Shown here: positions 8,088 through 17,212 of the stretch, in pieces
Layout: each line of letters opens with the position of its first letter
Position numbering within the stretch: position 1 is the first letter of the stretch
Source: Sporolactobacillus shoreicorticis
Lineage (GTDB): Bacteria > Bacillota > Bacilli > Bacillales > Sporolactobacillaceae
Reading direction: 5' to 3'
Length of the DNA: 64,000 nucleotides
Assembly (NCBI RefSeq): GCF_024125445.1
Contig: NZ_JAMXWM010000004.1
Location: forward strand, 1-64,000
Notes under the pieces: generated by a model
Database searches by the model: none
What the model saw: the letters and a program-made list of their open reading frames with translations, nothing else
What the model was told of the DNA's origin: nothing
Program-made: the position numbers and the translations under genes

Positions 8088-9821
8088 ATAAAAATCATGC
8101 GCCCCTTTTTTGGACAAACAAGGTTTCATGTTGGTGATCAGTTCACTCAGATTTGTGCTGACCAATAACCTGTTTTTTTGCGGGTTCTGTGCGAGTTTTT
8201 CTTGGTTTCCAAGGATAAAGATCATCAAATTAGGAAACTTGCTCCTTAGATGCTTCAGTAAATCAAAAAGGACAGAGGAATGCCTGTTTGTACATAAAAC
8301 AGCGAGATAATTCGCCTGTTTCCTTTGAATTTGATCGAGCACTATATCTATTTCACTGATTTCAGGAAGAAAATCGGTTTTCCATCCGCTGATTGTAAAA
8401 AGATCATCCATTAATTTTGTTCGAGTCAGCCCATTAAACGATTCCAAATTTGCGATGACAATCTTGCCCATTTCGGTATTCGGAAGCTGGTGCGTTATTT
8501 TCAGCATTTTCCAACTGAGCAATCTTAAGATCGTGAAAGCAGCAACCATATATTCTGCTTCGACAAAACGATTCAATAACCACCCCTTTTGTACTTCATC
8601 CAAAGAACGCTCAAAAAGTTTTACAAATACATCTTCGATACGCATACCGTCGGAAAGTGCGTCGAGACAATCAACTGCTTTGACACTGTCGCCATCGATT
8701 AAATACTTGATGTAATCATTCCAGGTCTGCTTTGCCTGCAAAACCATTTCTCTGCTGTCCCAGCTGGTGATTGTTTCGACAGTAACAGACAAGTCACTTG
8801 GCAATTGGATCACCTTGCCGCTGTTCTCAAGCTTAACATGCGGTAGGATGTCTGAACCCGACGAATTAGCGAGAATAATGCCTTTGTCACCGTTTGTCAG
8901 TAAAACGCGGGTCGCAGGAGGGAATATATGTATGAAGTTGATAAATAAATAACAGATTTTTAAATCAAATAAATCATTATTATGACTGTCATTCAGAATG
9001 ATCTGCATTGCTTTTGTTGTGTGCATCGGTTTTCGATAGGAACGGATTAAAGTCAATGCTGAATAGACATCAACAATCATCATTAATTTGAGATCGCGGT
9101 CGGACGATTTCACGTGCAGATGATCAGGATAACCACTGCCGTTTAACCGTTCATGATGAGAACGGGCAATTCGACATGTTTCTTCTGGAAATTTCATTTG
9201 CTCGAGTAATTGATAGCCATCCACGGGATGCTGCGTTATTTTCTCATATTCACGCTGAGTGAGTTTCCCTGTTTTTAACAAGATCTCAATTGGTGTATAA
9301 AGTTTGCCGATATCATGCAGCAGGCAGCCAAGAAGGAATTCCTGACTGACCGGCCAATGAACATGCTTAAAGTAAAGGCTTGTTAATACAAATACGTCAA
9401 GTGAATGAATATAGCAAATCGGATCCCATTGTTTCAGGCAATCTAATAGAAAACGAACAGTCGGATTTGAGTAGAATTTCAAATAAAGAGAATGGAGCCA
9501 TCGGTACGAAGCTTCAGAATGCAAAATTCTTCCGTAGCGTAATTCATCGGCGATTTGCGTCATTTCATTTTGAAAACGCTCCGTAAGTTCTTTACGTTCA
9601 TGAGCGGGCATTAGTGACTTCGGTGTAAATAGGTTTCGAAATGGTGCGATCGAGGGACCGTCGAAAATGGCGACGGAAGGCACCTTTTTTCTTTTAAGAT
9701 AATTAATGAGTTCAGAAGTGATCAGCATTCCTGTTCGAAAGAGAACAGAAGAATTTATGTAAATATCCTTGGCGAGAATGTTTCCGTCCTTCAATTTCTC
9801 AAGCTTTATGACCTTGGGCAT
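8082..9821 (-). CDS. HD-GYP phosphodiesterase with degenerate B12-binding-like C-terminus
   Basis: A 579-residue cytoplasmic protein predicted to hydrolyse cyclic di-GMP. Residues 1-60 resemble the small N-terminal module common in HD-GYP proteins. The catalytic core follows: HDIGK at 169-173, TQHP near 199, HHERLNGSGYP at 222-232 (the usual D-G-x-GYP is N-G-S-G-Y-P) and a metal-type Asp in IVDVYSALT. Residues about 365-570 look like a four-helix cap plus Rossmann unit of cobalamin-binding sensors (WNDYIKYLIDGD, then a GW turn). However, the segment where the cobalt-binding D/E-x-H-x-x-G should sit reads LESFNGL, without His. AGGAGTGA precedes the ATG. It is divergent from motAB, which fits a role in the motile-sessile switch. 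The C-terminal reading is inference. Confidence 0.85.
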   Translation of the reverse strand: MPKVIKLEKLKDGNILAKDIYINSSVLFRTGMLITSELINYLKRKKVPSVAIFDGPSIAPFRNLFTPKSLMPAHERKELTERFQNEMTQIADELRYGRILHSEASYRWLHSLYLKFYSNPTVRFLLDCLKQWDPICYIHSLDVFVLTSLYFKHVHWPVSQEFLLGCLLHDIGKLYTPIEILLKTGKLTQREYEKITQHPVDGYQLLEQMKFPEETCRIARSHHERLNGSGYPDHLHVKSSDRDLKLMMIVDVYSALTLIRSYRKPMHTTKAMQIILNDSHNNDLFDLKICYLFINFIHIFPPATRVLLTNGDKGIILANSSGSDILPHVKLENSGKVIQLPSDLSVTVETITSWDSREMVLQAKQTWNDYIKYLIDGDSVKAVDCLDALSDGMRIEDVFVKLFERSLDEVQKGWLLNRFVEAEYMVAAFTILRLLSWKMLKITHQLPNTEMGKIVIANLESFNGLTRTKLMDDLFTISGWKTDFLPEISEIDIVLDQIQRKQANYLAVLCTNRHSSVLFDLLKHLRSKFPNLMIFILGNQEKLAQNPQKNRLLVSTNLSELITNMKPCLSKKGAHDFYK

Positions 9822-10159
9822 AGGTGCCGTTCACTCCTGTTCAATAACTCTGGAAAGTAGGATGTGTTTTGCGGTATCCGGATTAACGCGATATTCATAA
9901 CAAGGGGCAGTTCCCATTTTTAAAATAGAGAGACTGCCTTTAATTGGTACTATTTCGACAATAAGTTACAAGTAATATTTTAACAAGATATGTAAAAAAA
10001 CGGAAGTGAAAATTGTTTGGTACGCATATACGTCTGAACTTCTCACTAGTAAGATTGGGGTCTTATGATCCATTTACTTGAAATTTATTGGATTAGGTAT
10101 AATTGCCTATCGATTCGGAACCGTTCATAGGTTTGCCGCACTGAATTTAAGAAACTACT
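9822..10159. other. Divergent regulatory region, HD-GYP gene and motAB
   Basis: AT-rich stretch without a convincing gene. The rightward sigma-D promoter of motAB lies at its end; the leftward promoter of the HD-GYP gene must lie here but is not obvious. Confidence 0.4.
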
Positions 10160-10186
10160 TTAATTCGACGCGGAAACAGCCGATAA
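10160..10186 (+). promoter_or_regulatory. Sigma-D (flagellar) promoter of motAB
   Basis: TTAA, 15-nt spacer, GCCGATAA, close to the B. subtilis sigma-D consensus TAAA-N15-GCCGATAT, 43 nt before the motA start. Confidence 0.75.
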
Positions 10187-10228
10187 AGAATAGGAATGGT
10201 ATTAGAGCAGCGGAAAGGGTTGACTTAC

Positions 10229-11062
10229 ATGGATGTGGCAACAGTCATCGGCTTGCTGGTCGGATTGCTATCTTTAATTGTTGGATTTTTACTTGAAGGC
10301 GGAGAGTTAGTTGCGTTATTAAAAGTTACTGCTTTCCTGATTGTTGTCGGAGGCACAATCGGAGCGGTGGTCGTCAGTTTTCCGGGAAAGATTCTGGCAA
10401 AAACTCCATTTATTTTAAGATATGCATTTACAAAACCTAAAGAACGTCAGGATGATACAATTGTTGAATTAATTAATCTGGCGAATATCTCCAGACGTGA
10501 GGGCCTGCTTGCTTTGGAAGGCGAACAGCGGAAGTTTGAAAATGATGCGTTTATGTCCAACGGCATTCAGATGGTCGTCGACGGTGTAGACTCGGACGTT
10601 ATCGACGACATATTGAATCGAGACATTGAACTCTACGAACAAAAGATTCTCTCCATTGGCAAAATTTTTGAATCTGCGGGCGGCTACGCGCCGACCATGG
10701 GCATTATCGGAACCGTTATGGGACTTGTCCATGTCCTTGGCAGCCTGGAAGATGCCGCGGCGCTCGGACCGGCCATTGCGGTCGCGTTTATCGCGACCCT
10801 TTATGGTGTAGGCAGTGCGAACGTGATTTATTTACCTATCTACACGAAGATAAGAAACAAGTTAGCCGGTGATGTATTAATCCGTCAATTGAAAACCGAA
10901 GGAATACTGTCGATTCAATATGGAGAAAGCACAATGATTTTGAAGAAAAAGCTTTATGCATTCCTGACAGAGGAGGAATGCCGAAAGGTTGAACAGAAAC
11001 TGACGAGCAGATCCGGCAGTGTAAATGCGGATCAGGCATTCCAAGAAGTGGGTCAGTTATGA
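10229..11062 (+). CDS. motA: Flagellar stator protein MotA
   Basis: A 277-residue stator subunit that, with MotB, forms the ion channel turning the flagellar rotor. Four transmembrane helices are visible: two at the N-terminus (VIGLLVGLLSLIVGFLL and LIVVGGTIGAVVVSFPG) and two after residue 150 (GYAPTMGIIGTVMGLVHVLG and IAVAFIATLYGVGSANV). The cytoplasmic loop between them holds the rotor-facing charged residues. I start at the ATG after GAAAGGG (9-nt spacer), giving the standard N-terminus MDVATVIG; an upstream in-frame ATG would add 11 residues. motB overlaps the stop codon (ATGA), so the two are translationally coupled. Confidence 0.95.
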   Translation: MDVATVIGLLVGLLSLIVGFLLEGGELVALLKVTAFLIVVGGTIGAVVVSFPGKILAKTPFILRYAFTKPKERQDDTIVELINLANISRREGLLALEGEQRKFENDAFMSNGIQMVVDGVDSDVIDDILNRDIELYEQKILSIGKIFESAGGYAPTMGIIGTVMGLVHVLGSLEDAAALGPAIAVAFIATLYGVGSANVIYLPIYTKIRNKLAGDVLIRQLKTEGILSIQYGESTMILKKKLYAFLTEEECRKVEQKLTSRSGSVNADQAFQEVGQL

Positions 11063-11841
11063 GCAAGCCACGAAAAAAACGGTACTCCAGGCCGGAGGAA
11101 TCGAGTCAGAATTCGGAGCGTTGGCTTGTCACTTATTCGGATTTGATCACTCTTTTGTTAGTCTTTTTCATCGTCATGTTTTCGATGAGCAGCATTGAAA
11201 ACCAGAAATTTAATGCGCTTGTCTCATCACTGAAATCCTCATTTCAAGGTGATTCGATTCTTCAGGGAATCGGTTATCCGAGTGCGGACAAGGGACAGAC
11301 AAAGCCGAGTGTGCCATTGGTCAAAAAATCGCAGTCTATTAGTGACTCGGAAAAACAAAGGGACAGAAAGAAACTTGATGCTCTGTACGTGCAGCTGGAT
11401 AAATACATCAAGGACAACCATTTAAGTCCGGATGTGTCGCTTACGGAAACGCAGCGGGGTGTGCAGCTTACGTTTCGTGAAAAAATTCTCTTTGATCTTG
11501 GGAAAGCTGATTTGAAGAAAAATGCTGAAGCAATATTGACACGAATCGGCGACATTCTTAATAGTGTGCCGAATGAAGTCAGTATTGAAGGGCATACGGA
11601 CAATACTCCATTTCGCAATCAAGGCGGAACCATTCGTTCAAATTGGGAACTATCCGGTCTTCGGGCACAAACCGTCATGAATTATTTGATTCATAAAGAC
11701 GGTCTTGCACCGAAACGCATGCACTTTGTCGGATATGGCGAATACCGGCCGGTTGTAAAAAACGATACACCGACGCACAAAGCAATGAATCGCCGTGTGA
11801 ATATTGTCGTCATTCGTGAAGAGAAGCAGGATTTCGATTAA
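11059..11841 (+). CDS. motB: Flagellar stator protein MotB
   Basis: A 260-residue partner of MotA anchored to peptidoglycan. The single transmembrane helix near residues 25-45 contains the ion-carrying Asp in VTYSDLITLLLVFFIVM. The C-terminal OmpA-like domain (about 130-255) has the wall-binding pattern SIEGHTDNTPF...NWELSGLRA...GYGEYRPVV...NRRVNIVV. Start overlaps the motA stop by four bases. The helix alone does not let me decide between H+ and Na+ use. Confidence 0.95.
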   Translation: MSKPRKKRYSRPEESSQNSERWLVTYSDLITLLLVFFIVMFSMSSIENQKFNALVSSLKSSFQGDSILQGIGYPSADKGQTKPSVPLVKKSQSISDSEKQRDRKKLDALYVQLDKYIKDNHLSPDVSLTETQRGVQLTFREKILFDLGKADLKKNAEAILTRIGDILNSVPNEVSIEGHTDNTPFRNQGGTIRSNWELSGLRAQTVMNYLIHKDGLAPKRMHFVGYGEYRPVVKNDTPTHKAMNRRVNIVVIREEKQDFD

Positions 11842-11961
11842 AAGTATTGAAAAGATTGATTTACCTGATAAATGATTGCATCATTATACGCCAACCGATA
11901 TATTTAATGCATGAGGAATTTCTCAACATACATAATGGTATAGAGTTGAGGGCGGGGGTAA

Positions 11962-12238
11962 GTGAGAAAAATCTGGCTGATCCTGGTTTGTGTGCTTTGC
12001 CTTATGAGTGTGATTGGAGGCAAACGGTATTAGGATCATAAATTGGACCGAATTAAGACGATAAGTAGATTGCAGGCGGCAATGAGCAACAAAAGCTGTC
12101 GGTGCTGAACTATTTATCTGAATGGCCAAAGGAAGGGCCAAAGCGTGCGGATGCCGTCGATGATGACGGATACACGATGAATACGACCGGTCTGAAGATT
12201 GGGATTGACCATGTAAGCAAGCAATGGCGGCTTAAATA
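11962..12238 (+). pseudogene. Decayed small exported protein, unknown
   Basis: A GTG-initiated frame gives a signal-anchor-like start (MRKIWLILVCVLCLMSVIGG) that stops after 23 codons. A shifted frame then reads QQKLSVLNYLSEWPKEGPKR and ends KIGIDHVSKQWRLK before the stop at 12236-12238 and a strong terminator. Read together these suggest one short membrane-attached protein of about 90 residues broken by a frameshift and an internal stop. I do not recognise the family; a non-coding stretch is the alternative. Confidence 0.4.
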
Positions 12239-12251
12239 ATGTAATTTGTAT

Positions 12252-12293
12252 AAAATCACCGGTGAACTTTTTATGCTCACCGGTGATTTTTTA
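12252..12293 (+). terminator. Strong intrinsic terminator
   Basis: Arms AAAATCACCGGTGA and TCACCGGTGATTTT with an 11-nt loop, followed by T's. Ends the motAB region and its downstream relic; nearly symmetrical, so it may also stop leftward traffic. Confidence 0.88.
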
Positions 12294-12382
12294 GGGTGTG
12301 GTAGACCATTGAACTGTAAAATGAGAAAAAGCAGAGAAGCGGGGATCAAGCTGTTTTCTTGTGTTGTCGCTTGTTTTAAGAT

Positions 12383-13531
12383 TTACTTATTTTGAGCGAT
12401 TTGCCAAACACGAGCAATATTAGCGGCAGTACGTATCAGGTTGACACGTGTGTCTTTTAATGCCTGATCGAGTGACACAATACCCGGAACAATCGAAAAT
12501 AAGGCATCAATTCCATGTTCGGAAACAGATTCACTGCCCTCTGCCAAAGATCCGGCAAATGCAATCACAGGAACATAATGCCTTTTCGCGCATTTCGCGA
12601 CGCCGATCAGTGTTTTTCCAAAAATCGTTTGCCCGTCAATTTTGCCTTCTCCGGTGATCACGAGCGTAGCATCGGAGATTTTCTCCTCAAGTCCTGATTC
12701 TTTGATTACCAATTCAATGCCCGGATGGATGGTGCTGTTTAAGAAAAAGAATGCACCGGCGCCTAGGCCGCCTGCTGCGCCGCTTCCAGGGACAGTTTCG
12801 ATCTCAGATTTATGATCGCGCCTCACAATCATAGCAAATCTTGCAAGTGCCTGATCCAACCGGATGACTTCGTCTGGATCCGCTCCTTTTTGCGGACCGA
12901 AAATTGCAGAGGCACCTTTAGATCCGGTTAGCGGATTTGTGACGTCGGTCGCGGCCTCAAACCGGACCTCTTTTAGCCTCGGATCAAGTCCAGACAAATC
13001 AATAGTGTCCAAGTGAATTAATGCTGATCCTCCGGCAGAAAGTTCTTGTCCTTCGGCATCAAGAAGACGAGCACCTAGAGCTTGCGCCATGCCGCAACCT
13101 CCATCGTTTGTTGCGCTTCCGCCTAGTCCGAGAATGATGTGGCGAGCACCATGATCCATAGCTGAGTGGATCAACTCTCCAACACCATAAGTTGTCGCGA
13201 TGAGCGGATTACGTTCCGCTTTCTTTAAATGCTCAAGGCCCGCAGCCGCAGCTATTTCAATCACTGCTGTATGGTTATCATTGATTAATCCATAAAATGC
13301 TTCTGTGGGCTCGCCAAGCGGACCGGTTACTTGTTTATGGATCAATTCTCCGTTTAATGCATCAACGAGGGAACGGACAGTCCCTTCTCCGCCGTCAGCC
13401 ATAGGAACGAGAACATAGTCCGCATCCGGCCACACTTTATGAAGCCCTTCCTGGATCGATTGAGCAACTTCAAGTGCGGATAGGCTTTCCTTGAATGAAT
13501 CCGGTGCGATAACTATTTTTTTCTGTTTCAT
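12383..13531 (-). CDS. glxK: Glycerate kinase (GarK/GlxK family)
   Basis: A 382-residue kinase that phosphorylates glycerate, feeding it to lower glycolysis. Type-1 glycerate kinase signatures are clear: IVIAPDSFKESLSA at the N-terminus, PMADGGEGTV, ILGLGGSATNDGGCGMAQALGARLLD for substrate binding, and LVITGEGKIDGQT with GKTLIGVAK near the C-terminus. The ATG preceded by AAGGAAGGA is chosen over an upstream in-frame TTG. It stands alone; no glyoxylate or serine-cycle genes are nearby, so whether the product is 2- or 3-phosphoglycerate cannot be told from context. Confidence 0.92.
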   Translation of the reverse strand: MKQKKIVIAPDSFKESLSALEVAQSIQEGLHKVWPDADYVLVPMADGGEGTVRSLVDALNGELIHKQVTGPLGEPTEAFYGLINDNHTAVIEIAAAAGLEHLKKAERNPLIATTYGVGELIHSAMDHGARHIILGLGGSATNDGGCGMAQALGARLLDAEGQELSAGGSALIHLDTIDLSGLDPRLKEVRFEAATDVTNPLTGSKGASAIFGPQKGADPDEVIRLDQALARFAMIVRRDHKSEIETVPGSGAAGGLGAGAFFFLNSTIHPGIELVIKESGLEEKISDATLVITGEGKIDGQTIFGKTLIGVAKCAKRHYVPVIAFAGSLAEGSESVSEHGIDALFSIVPGIVSLDQALKDTRVNLIRTAANIARVWQIAQNK

Positions 13532-13648
13532 CCCGTATCCTTCCTTTGTCAAAGATCTTTTTCTTCATTGTAACAGATTCAGTGATTCCTATGATTTGGA
13601 ACAGGATTATTTCCGGGGAAATGACAAAATAAGACAAATTATTTCCAT

Positions 13649-13684
13649 AAAAAAGAGATTCCGTCCTATTTATCGGAATCTCTT
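13649..13684 (-). terminator. Intrinsic terminator of pepP (leftward)
   Basis: Arms AAGAGATTCCG and CGGAATCTCTT with a 10-nt loop; leftward a T-run follows. Confidence 0.85.
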
Positions 13685-13699
13685 CATGACTAAAAAAGA

Positions 13700-14962
13700 T
13701 TAGTTTAGATGACGATTGTTTTCTGCCATGAAGGCTTCAATTTCATCGGTCGTACGCGGCAGACCGGTCGTTAGTACTTCAGAACCATCTTCTGTGATCA
13801 GCAAATCGTCCTCGATGCGGATACCAATGCTTTCTTCAGGAATATACAACCCTGGTTCGTTCGTGATGATTTCACCGGGAATCAGCTCCATCTCGCGATA
13901 GGGACCGACATCATGTGTGTCCAGCCCGAGTGAATGGCTGACTCCGTGGAAGTAATACTTGCGCAATTCCTCGGGCGTTTTAATCAGGCCGATTCTCATG
14001 AGTTCTTCAGTGTAAAACTCAATTGTAAATCGGTTCAGTTCCATGAATGCAACGCCCGGCTTTGCCATTTTTGTTATTTCTTGGTTGCAGCGTAAAACAA
14101 TGTCATAGATTACTTTTTGGCGAGGTGTAAATCTTCCGTTTATAGGAAAGGTATAGCTGATGTCGCCATTATAATAATTGTACTGTGCACCAAGATCGAG
14201 CAATACCAAACTTCCATCAGCGGCAGTTCCTGTGTTTGCCGAATAGTGAAGAACGGTACCATTGAATCCGCTGGCGAGAATGGTAGGGAAAGCAAACTCC
14301 GTACAGCCGCGGCTTTTTAAGACAAAGTTGAAATAGGCCTCCAACTCGTATTCTTTCATGCCCGGTTTTGCGTTTGCAAGCACATTTTTAATCCCGTCCG
14401 CAGTGATTTTTCCGGCGGTTCGTGTTAATTCAATTTCCTCAGATGTTTTAACAAGGCGGAACGTACAGATGACCGGATAAAGGTTGTGAATGCTTAAATA
14501 GGGATAGGAAACAGAGGATTCCGCCGCAAACTTATTCGAGGGCTTTGCAGGAAATTCCCATGATTTCGTCTCAAGGTCTGCATACAAATGATGATACACA
14601 CGACTGTCCATTTGTGAACGGATATAACTGTAAAATTTATCCAGAAGTTCAATATTCTGAACACCTGAGGCTTCTTGGGCTTCATTAGGCGTAATGGTTT
14701 CGCCAACCCATCTGGCCATCCAAGGATCGGCACGCTCAATAAACAGTGTTTCTTCAATTTTACCGCCAAATTTTGCAGCAGCGAAAATAACCTTGGGCTC
14801 GGCAATGCCGGTCATGTAGTAGAAATTACGGTTGGGGTAGAAAGGATAGCTTTCATCTGCCGATTGATGTGCAGCCTCACCGGCAAAAAGAACAGTCAGC
14901 GATTGATCTTCTAAGGTTTCATAAAGTTTCTTACGGTTCTGAATAAAAAAGCTTTTTTCCAT
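13700..14962 (-). CDS. pepP: Xaa-Pro aminopeptidase (M24B)
   Basis: A 420-residue dinuclear metal peptidase that removes an N-terminal residue before proline. The AMP_N domain covers about 1-150 and the pita-bread catalytic domain the rest. The five metal ligands are visible in order: Asp in LLDLGAQYN, Asp in GDISYTFP, His in FHGVSHSLGLDTHD, Glu in TNEPGLYIPEE and Glu in RIEDDLLITEDG. AGAAGGATC precedes the ATG. It is monocistronic, with a 24-bp inverted repeat upstream that separates it from the TagA-like gene. Confidence 0.94.
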   Translation of the reverse strand: MEKSFFIQNRKKLYETLEDQSLTVLFAGEAAHQSADESYPFYPNRNFYYMTGIAEPKVIFAAAKFGGKIEETLFIERADPWMARWVGETITPNEAQEASGVQNIELLDKFYSYIRSQMDSRVYHHLYADLETKSWEFPAKPSNKFAAESSVSYPYLSIHNLYPVICTFRLVKTSEEIELTRTAGKITADGIKNVLANAKPGMKEYELEAYFNFVLKSRGCTEFAFPTILASGFNGTVLHYSANTGTAADGSLVLLDLGAQYNYYNGDISYTFPINGRFTPRQKVIYDIVLRCNQEITKMAKPGVAFMELNRFTIEFYTEELMRIGLIKTPEELRKYYFHGVSHSLGLDTHDVGPYREMELIPGEIITNEPGLYIPEESIGIRIEDDLLITEDGSEVLTTGLPRTTDEIEAFMAENNRHLN

Positions 14963-15016
14963 GCGGATCCTTCTTTCGTCAATTGTTTGTCCATTACCAT
15001 TCTATCATTAGGTACA

Positions 15017-15040
15017 AAGAAGTTGTGTGCACAACTTCTT
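15017..15040. repeat. 24-bp inverted repeat upstream of pepP
   Basis: Two perfect 11-bp arms (AAGAAGTTGTG and CACAACTTCTT) separated by only TG, with no T-run on either side. The tight spacing suits a protein operator more than a terminator, though it also lies just past the TagA-like gene. Confidence 0.6.
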
Positions 15041-15057
15041 GATCCGGCATTTTCCAT

Positions 15058-15798
15058 TTAGCGATTATGCTTCCATTTCAGCCAAATAACTTTTGAGAAA
15101 AACTGGGCATGTCCAACTACATTACGTTTCCACATTCTTCGCGGTTCCAGCACCATGCGGAACAACCATTCAAGATTCAGTTGACGCATGATCTTCGGTG
15201 CTCTTGGCTTGACACCGGATGCGAAGTCGATAAAGCCACCAACAGCGATTCGGGCTAATGGTTTTAGAGAGTCGGAGTTGCGGTCAATAAATTTTTCTTG
15301 TAGGGGCATGCCCATGCCGACAAGCAGAATATCAGCACCTGATTGATTAATCTCTGCAACAATTTCCGCATCTGATGAAAAATAGCCATCATGTGTTCCG
15401 GCAATCATTAAATTCGGCAGTTGCTCTGTTAATTTCTGTGATGCGGTTTGAACGATATGCTGCGCCGATCCGAGCAGAAATACTGACCAATGGTTCTCCG
15501 CACATTTTCGCAGCAGCAGGGGAATAAGATCCGTTCCGTTCAAATTTTCTCCCAGAGTGACGCCCCAAAGCTTCGCTCCTAATTTGATACCGATCCCATC
15601 ATTAAGTAAGTAATCCGCCCGATTAAGGATTTCGTTATAATCGCGGTCTTTTTGAGCAATATTATAACCGTGGTCATTTAGAAAATATAAATTCATGGGT
15701 TTATGGTTCATAATGCGGCCAGTAAATACATCCGCAAAATCTTGTTTCGTGTGAAAGTCATTCATACGAATCGTACCGACTTGTTTTTTTTCATTCAT
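15058..15798 (-). CDS. tagA: WecG/TagA/CpsF-family glycosyltransferase
   Basis: A 246-residue GT26-type enzyme. In B. subtilis TagA adds ManNAc to undecaprenyl-PP-GlcNAc made by TagO, completing the linkage disaccharide of wall teichoic acid. Family marks: NLYFLNDHGYNIAQ near residue 35, ADYLLNDGIGIKLGAKL (catalytic Asp region), VFLLGSA, and the C-terminal MGMPLQEKFIDRN...VGGFIDFASG with the basic tail APKIMRQLNLEWLFRMVLEP that docks the membrane. AAGGATGGG precedes the ATG. It is divergent from tagO, supporting the linkage-unit role. Some members make other polymers, so the symbol is by context. Confidence 0.85.
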   Translation of the reverse strand: MNEKKQVGTIRMNDFHTKQDFADVFTGRIMNHKPMNLYFLNDHGYNIAQKDRDYNEILNRADYLLNDGIGIKLGAKLWGVTLGENLNGTDLIPLLLRKCAENHWSVFLLGSAQHIVQTASQKLTEQLPNLMIAGTHDGYFSSDAEIVAEINQSGADILLVGMGMPLQEKFIDRNSDSLKPLARIAVGGFIDFASGVKPRAPKIMRQLNLEWLFRMVLEPRRMWKRNVVGHAQFFSKVIWLKWKHNR

Positions 15799-16093
15799 AG
15801 GTTAATCCCATCCTTAAGAGTGAAACAATCTGATTCATTTTTCCCTTTTCTATTTTTTTAATCCTATTAGGAATTCCGAACGTTACTTGAATCATCAAAA
15901 AAATACCGAATTTGATGGTCGGTGCCTCTAATATTGTAAACTAATTTTAACGGATTGTGTTGTTTGTATCGATATTGTTAAATTATCTGTGGCATTGTCT
16001 TTACAATGTGTTATAATTCCGTATAAGAAAGCTTTAAAGATTGCTAACCTATGTTAGACACGAATCCGAATTTATTGATAAGGGCGGGCTGAA

Positions 16094-17152
16094 ATGATGG
16101 TCTATGTGACGTTCCTGATTTGTTTTCTTGCTGCGGTTGCTTTGACACCTCTTGTTAGGAAACTGGCGATTCGCATTGGCGCGACCGATCTTCCGAACGC
16201 CCGCAAAGTACACAAAAAAATAATGCCGCGAATGGGCGGCTTGGCTATTTACTTGGCCTTTATGATCGGCATGTTGATTATGTGGCCGGACAGCAGCTTT
16301 ACATTGCCGCTGATCATTGGCAGTGTAATTATCATTATCACGGGCGTACTGGATGACATGTACTCGCTGTCGCCAAAGGTGAAGATTGTGGCTCACTTTT
16401 TCGCTGCTCTAGTCATTGTTAATAGCGGAATCAGCGTCACATTTATAAATCTTCCGTTTAACGGTGTGCTGCATTTGTACTGGCTCAGTATTCCGCTGAC
16501 TCTGCTTTGGATTATGGGTATTACGAACGCAATTAACCTCATTGACGGGCTTGATGGCTTGGCTGTCGGTGTATCGAGCATTGTGCTTTTAACGATTGCC
16601 GGGTTATCGTTGACAGAAGGCAACCTGTTTGTTTTTACGGTCAGCGCGATCCTGCTTGGAAGTACGCTGGGCTTCCTGCCTTATAATTTTCATCCGGCGA
16701 AGATTTTCATGGGAGACACCGGCAGTTACTTTCTTGGTTATATCATTTCTGTTCTTGCATTACTTGGCTTTAAAAACGTTACTTTGTTTTCACTTGTTGT
16801 ACCGATCATTATTTTGGCGGTTCCGATTTCCGATACTTTGTTTGCTATCATCCGCCGATTGGTAAACAGAAAACCGTTAACGGCGCCGGACAAGTCGCAT
16901 CTTCATCATTGTCTGCTTCGTTATGGATTCACGCAGAGCCAGACTGTGGTTCTTATTTACGGGATGAGCGCGATGTTTGCTTTGGCGGCAATCCTGTTTT
17001 CAACCTCAACTTTGCTTGGCTCCATGATTATCGTCATCAGCGTCATGCTCGTTATCGAGCTGGTTGTGGAAGGCGTTGGTCTTGTTAGTGCAAACTATAA
17101 GCCGTTGCTGAACACGTACAAGCGCCTGCTTAGCATGGCTAAAGTAAAATAA
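16094..17152 (+). CDS. tagO: Undecaprenyl-P GlcNAc-1-phosphate transferase TagO
   Basis: A 352-residue polytopic membrane enzyme that starts wall teichoic acid linkage-unit synthesis by moving GlcNAc-1-P from UDP-GlcNAc to undecaprenyl phosphate. The superfamily motifs are in order: GVLDDMYSLSPKVK (catalytic Asp pair), NAINLIDGLDGLAVG, FMGDTGSYFLGY and the HLHH loop in DKSHLHHCLLRYGFTQSQ typical of WecA/TagO. About eleven helices. A LytR-family gene and yvyE-degSU follow, the B. subtilis neighbourhood. Confidence 0.93.
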   Translation: MMVYVTFLICFLAAVALTPLVRKLAIRIGATDLPNARKVHKKIMPRMGGLAIYLAFMIGMLIMWPDSSFTLPLIIGSVIIIITGVLDDMYSLSPKVKIVAHFFAALVIVNSGISVTFINLPFNGVLHLYWLSIPLTLLWIMGITNAINLIDGLDGLAVGVSSIVLLTIAGLSLTEGNLFVFTVSAILLGSTLGFLPYNFHPAKIFMGDTGSYFLGYIISVLALLGFKNVTLFSLVVPIIILAVPISDTLFAIIRRLVNRKPLTAPDKSHLHHCLLRYGFTQSQTVVLIYGMSAMFALAAILFSTSTLLGSMIIVISVMLVIELVVEGVGLVSANYKPLLNTYKRLLSMAKVK

Positions 17153-17164
17153 TTAGTTAAGCTG

Positions 17165-17212
17165 GATCGAAAACAAAGGAGTGGCCCAATAGGTCGCTTT
17201 TTTGTTTCGATA
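17165..17212 (+). terminator. Probable terminator of tagO
   Basis: TCGAAAACAAA pairs with TTTGTTTCGA around a GC-containing core, with T's in the 3' arm. Confidence 0.55.

Noticed and set aside
12110-12349. 79-codon reverse frame past motB
   Set aside because: Crosses the strong terminator at 12252 and has no ribosome site.
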